From Dermatemys mawii (Eukaryota > Chordata > Testudines > Dermatemydidae): DNA of 64,000 bases. The position numbers and the translations under genes are program-made. Below the pieces are notes generated by a model, which was given only the letters and a program-made list of their open reading frames with translations, was not told the DNA's origin and ran no database searches. The DNA lies in NCBI GenBank assembly GCA_007922305.1, contig ML677333.1:16452676-16516675 (forward strand). The letters are read 5' to 3'. Shown piece after piece: positions 56,614 through 64,000 of this stretch. Each line of letters opens with the position of its first letter. Within the stretch, counting starts at the first letter, position 1.

Positions 56614-59150
56614 ATGGACATCATACCAAATGGACTGAAGGTGAAAAATCCATTACAATCTACATACTGCACAGAGCACAGTGAGAGATTATGCCAGACA
56701 CTATCAAAGAAACTGAGGAATCACCTGATCAGCACCCTGTACAGCAAACAGGAAAACATCAAAAAAGAGCTCTCCAATCTGGAAACTTTAATAAAAAAAA
56801 CACAACCTTCCACACAAACGGACTTTACTAAAATAAGACAGGAGATCTACATTACACACTTCACTTCTCTGCAGCAGAAAAAAGATTGAAAACTGTCTAA
56901 AATCCTACCTGCCACATGGGGCCCCAACAGTGGTACCTCTAACTCACCCAGCAATATCATCAATCCATCCAGCTACACACACAGCCTGGCAGAAGAGTCT
57001 GTCCTATCTCGAGGACTCTTTCTACCCCACCACCCCCACAAACATGACACAGTTCTGCGGTGATGATGAAGCCTACTTTCGCCGTCTCCGACTCAAAGAA
57101 TACTTTCAAGACAACACTGAACAACTCACTGATACACAGATACCCTTCCACTAACAGCACAAGAAGTACAACTCCACATGGACTCCTCCTGAGGGATGAA
57201 ATGACAGTCTGGACCTATATATAGAATGCTTCTGCCAACGTGCACAGGCAGAAATTGTGGGAAAACAACATCGCTTACCTCATAACCTCAGTCATGCAGA
57301 ACGCAATGCCATTCACAGCCTTAGAAACAACTTTGACATTATAATCAAAGAGGCTGATAAAGCAGGCGCTGTTGTCATCATGAACAGGTCTGACTACCAA
57401 AAGGAGGCTGCCAGACAACTCTCCAATACCAAATTCTACAGGCCACTTTCCTCAGATTCCACTGAGGAGTACACTAAGAAACTGCGCCATCTGCTCAGGA
57501 CACTCCCTACACAAGCACAGGAACAAATCAACATACCCTTAGAGCCCTAACCCGGATTTTTCTATCTACTACCCAAGATCCACAAACCTGGAAATCCTGG
57601 ACGCCCCATCATCTCAGGCATCGGCACTCTCACTAAAGGACTGTCTGGGTATGTGGACTCTCTACTCAGATCCTACACCATCAGCACTCCCAGCTATCTC
57701 TGTGACACCACTGATTTCCTAAGAAAACTACAATACATTGGTGATCTTCCAGAAAACACCATCCTAGCCACCAAGGATGTAAAGGCTCTCTACACAAATA
57801 TCCCAAACAGAGATGGAATATAAGCTGTCAGGAACAGTATCCCTGATGTTGCCACAGCATAACTGGTTGCTGAGCTTTGTGACTTTATCCTCACGCACAA
57901 TTATTTCAAATTTGGTGACAATATATACCTCCAGACAAGTGGTACCGCTATGAGCACCCACATGGCCCCACAATATGCCAACATATTTATAGCTGACCTG
58001 GAACAATGCTTCCTCAGGTCTCGCCCACTCACGCCCTTTCTCTACCAACACTACATTGATGACATCTTCATCATCTAGACCCATGGAAAAGAAACTCTGG
58101 AAGAATTCCACCACGATTTCAACAGCTTCCACCCTACCATCAACCTCAGCCTGGACCAGTCTACACAAGAGGTCCACTTCCCGGACACCACAGTACAAAT
58201 AAGTAACAGTCATATAAACACCACCCTATACCGAAAACCTACTGACCGCTTTGCCTACCTTCATGCCACCAGCTTCCATCCTGGACACACTACACGTTCC
58301 ATTGTCTACAGCCAAGCACTGAGGTACAACTGCATTTGCTCCAACCCCTCAGACAGAGACCAACACCTACAAGATCTTCCCCAAGCATTCTTAAAACTGC
58401 AATATCCATGTGAAGAAGTAAGGAAACAGATAAACAGAGCCCAGATGTGTACTCAGAAGCCTTCTGCTGCAAGACAAACTCAAGAAAGAAACCAACAGAC
58501 CACCACTGGCCATTACCTACAGCCCTCAGTGAAAACCTCTCCAACACATCATCAGTGATCTACAACCCATCCTGGACAATGAGCCCTAGCTTTCACAGGC
58601 CTTGGGAGGCAGGCCAGTCCTCACCCACAGACAACCTGCAGCAGATACTCACCAGCAACCACACACTGCACCATAGCAACTCTAACTCAGGAACCAATCC
58701 ATGCACTAAATCTTGATGTCAACTCTGCCCACACATCTACACCAGCAACACCATCACAGGACCTGATCAGATCAGCCACACCATCACTGGCTCATTCACC
58801 TGCACAGCCACCAATGTAATATATGCCATCATGTGCCAGCAATGCCCCTCTGCTATGTACATCGGCCAAACTGGACAATCCCTACCTAAAAGGATAAATG
58901 GACACAAATCAGATATTAGGAATGGCAATATACAACAGCCTGTAGGAGAACACTTCAACCTGCCTGGACATACAATAGCAGACCTCAAAACAACCATTCT
59001 TCAGCAAAAATAACAACTTCAAGAACAGACTTCAAAGAGAAATTGCTGAGCTCCAGTTCATCTGCAAATTCAACACCATCAGGTCTGGACTCAATATTGA
59101 CTGTGAATGGCTCGCCAATTACAAAAGCAGTTTCTCCTCTCTGGGTGTTC
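56614..59150 (+). pseudogene. PLE RT-GIY-YIG polyprotein, degraded
   Basis: The N-terminal helical region (SKKLRNHLISTLYSKQENI) is in frame 1 from 56614. Near 57020 it passes to frame 2 (DEAYFRRLRLKEYFQ). Frame 2 carries EADKAGAVVIMNR (about 57348), FYLLPKIHKPGNPGRPIIS (57557), a D-containing A-box region TKDVKALYTNIP, GTAMSTHMAPQYANIF, and the YIDD box (58052-58063). In-frame stops lie at 57548, 57821, 57860 and 58076. Frame 1 resumes near 58447 and holds CQLCPH, MCQQCP, the GIY-YIG core MYIGQTGQSLPKRINGH (58855) and PVGEHFNLPGH, with a stop at 58714. A last shift near 59008 precedes EIAELQFICKFNTI. The YIDD aspartates and the YIG, arginine and glutamate of the nuclease survive. Confidence 0.88.
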
Positions 59151-59268
59151 ACACCTCCAGATCACCTGCTGGAAGTTGGCTTCACGCCCCAACCCCCCCT
59201 AGATTGAATTCACCTTGCTTTCCTGCCTGCTATTTATACCTGCCTCTGGAGATTTCCACAACATTCAT

Positions 59269-59306
59269 CTGATGAAATGGGTCTTAGCCCACGAAAGCTC
59301 ATGATC
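59269..59306 (+). ncRNA. Hammerhead-ribozyme-like motif, family A
   Basis: CTGATGA (59269-59275), one extra A, stem II (tggg 78-81 with ccca 88-91, tetraloop-like tip), GAAA (59293-59296), then a minimal stem III (agc, tcat, gat) and C at 59306, where cleavage would occur. Core nucleotides are intact. The base of stem II has one mismatch (A against C) and stem III has one. Compact type-I hammerheads with 2-3 bp stem III are characteristic of Penelope-like elements and usually need tandem copies to fold. Activity not shown. Confidence 0.7.
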
Positions 59307-59399
59307 CCTAAATCTGTTAGTCTATAAGGTGCCACAAGACTCTGTTGCTAGTGAAGAGGGAGTGATTGCTAGTTCTCAATCAACTCTCTCTCAAAGCAG

Positions 59400-60061
59400 G
59401 GTAAGTGTAGCCATGTCGGTCCTAGGATATTAAAGACACAAGCTGGGTGAGGTCATATATTTTATTGGAAGAGCTTCTGTTGGTGAGAAAGAACTTTCAA
59501 GGCACAGAGCTCTTCTTCAGGTCTGGGAAAGGTACTCCCAGTATCACAGAAAAATACAGATAAACAGATCGTTTTGTATAAGTACTTAGCACATATTCTA
59601 ATCTAAGGGACCATTTGAGGTACAGTGGCCCATTAACACACCTGCAGTCATAGGACAAAAAGAAGGGGTTAGTGGGTTACAGATAGTTGTAATAAACCAT
59701 AAATCTCTCTTCAGTCCATAGTTTTTAGTATCTAGCAGAGTTATGAATTTAAACTTCCAGACTCGTCCTTTGAAAGTGTTGCTCAGGTTTCTTTTGAGAA
59801 TGAGAAGTCAGATATAGCAAGGTCACTTTGTGAAAAGTGTTCACCCACAGATATGGTGTTTTTGTCTTATTTTCCTGTATGAGTTCATTTGAGAATGTAG
59901 TGGTTGTCTGGTTTCACCCAAAGAGTTGCTTTGGGGACATTTAGTGCACTGGATGAGGTATATCTCATGTTGTGATAGGCATGTGTAGGACCCCTCCATG
60001 TTAAAAGGTGTGTTGTGGAGGGTGTTTGATTGGAAACCTGTACAACACTCTCAAAAGATAA
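59400..60061 (-). mobile_element. Penelope-like family B, 3' end (reverse copy)
   Basis: Reverse strand. It starts in the GIY-YIG domain ('VYLIQCTKCPQ', 59962-59930), continues with a 'VGEHFSQ'-like step and 'VWKFKFITLLDTKNYGL' (59763-59690), then non-coding 3' sequence with a hammerhead-like motif (59520-59481). It ends 'gaccgacatggctacactta' near 59402. Frames are broken by stops. 5'-truncated and joined head to head to the next copy near 60061. Confidence 0.75.
59481..59520 (-). ncRNA. Hammerhead-ribozyme-like motif, family B
   Basis: On the minus strand: CTGAAGA (59520-59514), an extra A, the stem II 5' arm gagctc, GAAA (59498-59495), a 2-bp stem III, and CTC at the expected cleavage site. 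Both core strands fit CUGANGA and GAAA, but the 3' arm of stem II has changed (ccttga instead of agctc), so folding is doubtful. Other copies at 50054 and 30926 keep different parts. Confidence 0.55.
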
Positions 60062-60144
60062 GCTTGGGAGCTTAAATTCATAACTCTGTTCAGTCCATTA
60101 TCTGTTGAGTGGAAACACTGGATTTATGGCTTATTACCACAGTG

Positions 60145-60440
60145 TGCAGAGCTGTCCCACCCATAGGATGGACCTGGGCAACCTCCCTGGACCTTGTGTT
60201 TTGGGAGGCCCCACTCTTCAGGGTGATGTGTGGTCCAGGCAGCCTGGGGAACTATCAAGGGGCCTGCTGCTGGCAGCAGCGAGCAACCCAGCCCACCCCA
60301 CTCTGACAGCTTCCAGCATTGCTTGCGGGGAAGGGGTGTAAACCAGAAAGAGGTGTGGTGGGGGCCTGGGAGAAGTTGAGGGGAGTAGGGGTAGAGGGAT
60401 TGTCCCAGGCCCTGGACTCCCCCAAGGGATAACTCTGATC
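60145..60440. mobile_element. GC-rich repeat nested in PLE family B
   Basis: Opens gcagagctgtcccacccata, as in the element at 1303. Closes near cccaagggataactctgatc. Family B sequence (gcttattaccaca ... atctgtaaccc) continues across it, so it is a later insertion. Superfamily unknown. Confidence 0.6.
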
Positions 60441-60635
60441 ATCTGTAACCCACTAATCCCCTCCTTTTGTTTTATGGCTGCAGAGGTATGAACCGGTCAC
60501 TCTCCCTTAAATGGTTCCTTATAATATGTGATAATTACTTATGCTAAACCATCTGTTCAATCTTGTATTTAGCTGCCACACTCAGAGTACCTTTCCCAGA
60601 CCTGGAGAAGAGCTCTGTGACATTTGAAAGATTGT

Positions 60636-60733
60636 GCTCTAATACTGTATCATGTTCTAATACTTTAGTTAGTCTTTAAGGTGCCACAGGACTCTTTGTC
60701 ACTTCTGCAATTCCAGACTAACCCCTCTGATTC
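60636..60733 (+). mobile_element. Nested family-A PLE tail with 12-bp duplication
   Basis: 98 bp of family A 3' sequence (gctctaatac ... tttagttagtctttaaggtg ... ccagactaacccctctgatt). TTGAAAGATTGT is repeated exactly on both sides (60624-60635, 60734-60745), inside the hammerhead region of the family-B copy. The insert starts four bases before the predicted family-A cleavage position. Confidence 0.85.
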
Positions 60734-60800
60734 TTGAAAGATTGTCTCTCTCTCACGAACAGAAGTTGTTCCAATAAAAGATATTACCTTGTCTATCTCA

Positions 60801-61556
60801 ACATCTGTCTCGCTACGTGTGATCCTAAGCAAGACAAATGACAGGAAAAAGGAAAAAAAGAGCTGACAGGAGAAAAGGGGGGGGGAAAAAAGAAAAAAAC
60901 AGAGTGCCACTAGCAGCTTATTTATAACGACTTATAGCTTTGTAACATGAAAATCCAGATCCAGTGTTTAATATAAGCTTGCTACAAAGAATGAGAATGA
61001 TGGTGAAAGACTAAGAGTCCCCACTAAGCACTGCAACACAGCCTTCCACATACTTTCCAAATTCCTGAAGAGCTTTCAGAAAAGCATATGTGGCTATATA
61101 ACAGGAGAGGCAAATCTGTGTTCCTTACTTCACTTCCCAAGTTCCACCAGAATTTCCCAATGAAATACAGGTTTCTAGGTCATCAAAAGGTGTGTGTCAC
61201 TTTTACTCATGTTAGTTTATAGCATTACACCAGTTTTTTTTATTAAATAAAATCACTTTCATATATTAATAAGTTATTATGGTTTTATATGTGGCACAGG
61301 GCCCATGGTTACTGCCCCAACTGCTCTTATTCAGGCCAGACTCCAGCTTCTGGCCTGGCCGGGGATAAGGGCCTTGGGGGGGGGAAGAGAAAGGGTAGGC
61401 AGATTGGCCCTGGGCAAAAATATGGAAAAAAATGGGAGAGCCTGATCTATGTTTCTGGTCCTCATTACATGACATGGGTCAGGTCCACAAAAAGTTAGAT
61501 GGTGACATGTCTACTGACTTCAATGCCAACTTATTACTGTTTGTATATTTTATCGT
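60801..61556. other. No recognised feature
   Basis: Contains a purine run (aaaaagg, gggggggaaaaaag) at 60845-60900. Otherwise unique sequence. Confidence 0.4.
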
Positions 61557-61557
61557 A

Positions 61558-61885
61558 CATTAGAATCTTAAAGTTATGAACACCTTGGGAATGGAGGTTG
61601 TTCATAACTAAAATATTCATAACCAAACAAAATGCAAAAGACAAATGCTGCTTTTAACCACCTTAATTTAAATGAAGGAAGAACAGAAAGAGTTTCCTTA
61701 CTTTGCCAATTTTTTAAGCACCCCCCTTTTTTAGTAGTTTACGTTTAACATAGCACTGTGGTGCAGAGAATTTGCTTTTTTGTGTGCATCTCTGCTGCCT
61801 GATTGTGTACTTCTGATTCTAAATGAGGCGTGTGATTGACAGGTCAGTTTGTAGCTCTGGTGTTCGTAACTCTGAGGTTCTACTG
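61558..61885. mobile_element. Pogo/Tigger-like MITE
   Basis: Left end cattagaatcttaaagttat and right end ttctactg with upstream gttcgtaactctgaggttc are inverted repeats of the 'cagtagaacctcagagttac' type. TA flanks both ends (61556-61557, 61886-61887). 328 bp, no transposase. Confidence 0.82.
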
Positions 61886-61984
61886 TATGTCCGAGTAAGT
61901 CCTATTAAGTTTCTTGAAAAGACAGTCACTGCCCCAAAGAGCTTACAGTTTAGGTTTGCTGTTACTATTATAATTAGTGTTTAT

Positions 61985-62205
61985 ATTATATATATATATA
62001 TATATCTTATATAATATATATCTTATATAATATATATTATATATAACATTATATATGTGTGTATATATACATATATATTATATATTATAACAGTATATAT
62101 TATATATAATATATATAAATATAATATATAATATATATTATATATATAATTCCTGTTATATATATTATATATTATATAATATAATTATTGTTATAATTAT
62201 AACAT
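61985..62205. repeat. TA-rich palindromic microsatellite
   Basis: Runs of tatata, ttatataata and their inverses with scarcely any G or C; many perfect self-complementary stretches able to extrude cruciforms. Prone to assembly error and length change. Confidence 0.85.
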
Positions 62206-63405
62206 ATAGTTGTTCATCTTGCTAGTTATTAGTTTAATATGCTACATAATTAATATTTGTTACATGTAACATTTTGTATATGTAACAAGTGCGGATCTTC
62301 ATATGGTGCAAATTGGTGAAGCTCTCAAGTCAGATTTAATCTGACTACACAAATTGAGGATCTGACCCACATTTATATCAGAGTATTTATTTATGAATAA
62401 ATATTTATTTATAGATTAAAGATAGGTTTGTTCTGTAGAAAAAAAGTCTTCATCTTTTAAAAAGCTATGTTGAGTCTTACATTAAGTTGACACAAATCAA
62501 GCCACATACCTCTCCGAATTTTGATTCTTAGGATGAGAGTAAAATGTGCAATTTCCTGAAAATTCATCTAAACCTAGGAGAGCACCAATGAAATGATGAT
62601 ATGATTTTGAATTCTATGACCAGATAGACTTCCAAGCCACCAAAAAACATGTTTGACTGCCTGGATAAGCAGTTCAACTGGATAAGCAGTTCAACAGAGC
62701 CAAGAATGTTGTACTTCTACCACTCTATAAAAAAGCTACCAGTACAGCATTGGAAACTGGAAGAGGCACAGTTTGGATCAGTCAAGAGAGAAAGAGAAAG
62801 TGAGTGAATCATTAAATAACATCCTGAGAACAAAGTAAATGGGCTAAATCCGCTCAGGAAGTGAAATCCTCAAGCAAGACTGGTTTTTAAATCACATTAG
62901 ACTTAATTATACTGTCAAGGAAAGAAAACTATATACAACCAATTCTGGCACAGGAGCTATACTTTGGAGTGTTTTGATCAGAAGATATCTGTATCGGGCA
63001 TGCATCCATACCACCTGGGATTGCAATGTTATCAAATCTAACTAAACAGGATTTGGGCTGGTCAGTATTTGGCTCGGTCATCCCCAGGAAAGCCCAAGCT
63101 TAACAGGAAGTGCTTTTCTTAACAAGACTACTGAATCAGTGTCCTGGTGTGTAGCTATGTGGCACTGTGCTGCCAAACATATAATCTTTGAGATGACAAC
63201 TTCGGTTCTTACTGTATGTGATCATTAGAGATCCCACTGCATCTTTCAAAAATATTTCAAAATTCTAATTTGAGTAATTGAAATCACCTTACTTAAATCC
63301 CTTCTGATTATTTATGTTACAGTGGCTCCACTAGCCCCAGTCAAGTCTAGGGCCCCATTTTGTTAGGTACTACATAAGCACATATTGAGAAACAGCATTT
63401 GCCTT
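62206..63405. other. No recognised feature apart from a 17-bp tandem duplication
   Basis: ctggataagcagttcaa occurs twice in tandem (62661-62677, 62678-62694). No other repeat or coding signal. Confidence 0.4.
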
Positions 63406-63407
63406 GA

Positions 63408-63550
63408 AAAGGTTCTCTAAATAGTTAAGTCAGAGAGCGGTGAAGTGACTTGATCATGGTCACACAGCAGGTCAGCAGCTGAGCTAGGAATAAAACCCAT
63501 TTCTCCTGACTCCTAGTACCATGTCCTATCCATCAGGCCACAGCTCATGA
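63408..63550 (-). repeat. MIR-like SINE relic
   Basis: 'agagcggtgaagtgacttga', 'catggtcacacagcaggtca', 'gaataaaacccatttctcct' and 'tatccatcaggccac' follow the reverse-complement MIR order (core to tRNA head). Confidence 0.7.
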
Positions 63551-64000
63551 GGCCTTCTGCAGTTCAGTAGGACAAGAATTATTCTTCATTTTTTATCCTG
63601 CTCTCTCGCATCATGTAGCCATCATATCACATCAGCCACTTCCAGGTTCCACCTCACCAGAGGTGCATTTCAGTGGAAGGCAAAGTGATCTATATATATA
63701 GAACTAGCAGGTTGTAAAGTGCTTTGGGATCATTCTTCATTAAATGAGCTACCTAGATCTCCTGGGTTTTATTTCTATGTACACTTATTGAATTGCAATG
63801 AAAGGCTAGAGTGGTTGAAGAATGAAAAGGCTTACAAGGATATGGTCTCTGCTGAAGTACAGCACCACAGTGATACATGTACCATTGTGCTCAGTGACAA
63901 ACACCTACGCTCTCTGTATTCTGCAGACTGGCAGCAAAGAAAAGTAATAGAAAATTCATAGTCCTTTAAATTGAGATGCTTCACTAGAAAGCAATTCATA
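63551..64000. other. No recognised feature
   Basis: An 80-codon forward frame (63719-63961) shows no family signal. Sequence runs off the window. Confidence 0.35.

Larger units (their letters stand above)
56409..59349 (+). mobile_element. Penelope-like retroelement, family A, nearly full length
   Basis: 2.94 kb bounded by the direct repeat AGTGAAG (56402-56408, 59350-59356). The 5' end (56409-56500) and 3' end (59297-59349) share sequence (ctcatgatccctaaa, ctgttagtct, ta.aggtgcca-like), i.e. partial pseudo-LTRs. In between are RT and GIY-YIG endonuclease blocks of one polyprotein, now broken. The 3' repeat contains a hammerhead-like motif. PLEs use an RT related to telomerase and a GIY-YIG nuclease to insert copies. 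No functional frame remains here. Confidence 0.88.
60062..60800 (+). mobile_element. Penelope-like family B, 3' end (forward copy)
   Basis: Forward copy of the same region as 59400-59770: 'ttaaattcataactctgttc', 'gatttatggcttattacc', 'atctgtaacccactaatccc', 'gagtacctttcccagacctg', 'gttccaataaaagatattac'. It is interrupted by a GC-rich repeat (60145-60440) and by a family-A tail (60636-60733). Its hammerhead reads CTGGAGA (one core change, A to G) and is split from its tail by the family-A insertion. Confidence 0.75.

Noticed and set aside
57764..58213. 149-codon reverse frame inside the Penelope element
   Set aside because: It is the antisense shadow of the RT coding region, which has clear conserved blocks on the forward strand.
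1..64000. CRISPR array, prokaryotic operon or phage region
   Set aside because: No regularly spaced direct repeats with unique spacers, no dense coding and no ribosome-binding-site pattern; the DNA is vertebrate.

Overview
The window looks like intronic or intergenic DNA of a sauropsid, most likely a turtle (crocodilian as second choice). It is AT-rich and shows no bacterial-type coding density. It is built from layered interspersed repeats: CR1 LINEs with the typical C-terminal ORF2 block and an SGNH-esterase ORF1, MIR-like SINE relics, hAT MITEs with 8-bp target duplications, solo LTRs and Penelope-like elements (PLEs). The lineage guess rests on remembered repeat families, not on a search. 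I recognise no functional host protein-coding exon. The only host-gene relic I recognise is a histone H2B pseudogene at 33.4-33.7 kb.

Layout. 0-6.8 kb: a repeat carrying a C-rich minisatellite, a GC-rich repeat, a TA microsatellite holding a short PLE end, a LINE endonuclease scrap, a MITE and a solo LTR (5.8-6.8 kb). 8-10.3 kb: AT-rich fold-back repeats and MIR. 11-14.3 kb: a reverse-strand CR1 and an internally deleted hAT containing a second hAT MITE. 14.8-17.3 kb: two GC-rich fold-back hAT MITEs, one with a nested MITE. 18-19.6 kb: a CR1 split by a solo LTR with a perfect 5-bp duplication. 19.8-24 kb: ancient SINE/LINE relics broken up by MITEs. 24-29.6 kb: mostly unique sequence plus one CR1. 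29.6-31.2 kb: several MITEs and a palindromic PLE end. 33 kb: the H2B pseudogene. 34.6-36.3 kb: an LTR carrying a minisatellite. 37-40.4 kb: a pogo-like MITE and a CR1 tail nested in an AT-rich repeat. 40-52 kb: mostly unique, with an LTR-like fragment, a GC-rich TIR element and a PLE palindrome. 52.5-54.5 kb: a CR1 piece with ORF1. 56-60.8 kb: the PLE cluster. 61.5-62.2 kb: a pogo-like MITE and a TA-rich palindrome.

The most interesting part is 56.4-60.8 kb. A nearly full-length PLE (family A, 2.94 kb, 7-bp target duplication) keeps recognisable reverse-transcriptase and GIY-YIG blocks but is broken by stops and frame changes. Next to it two 3' ends of a second family (B) lie head to head, and one of them holds a nested family-A tail with a 12-bp duplication. 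The terminal repeats of both families contain hammerhead-ribozyme-like cores (CUGANGA, a stem II, GAAA, a very short stem III). The 5' ends of two family-A insertions fall within about 10 nt of the predicted self-cleavage site, as expected if ribozyme cleavage defines the RNA that is copied. Hammerheads in PLEs are known in the literature. The two-family comparison, the junction evidence and the nesting are what this window adds.
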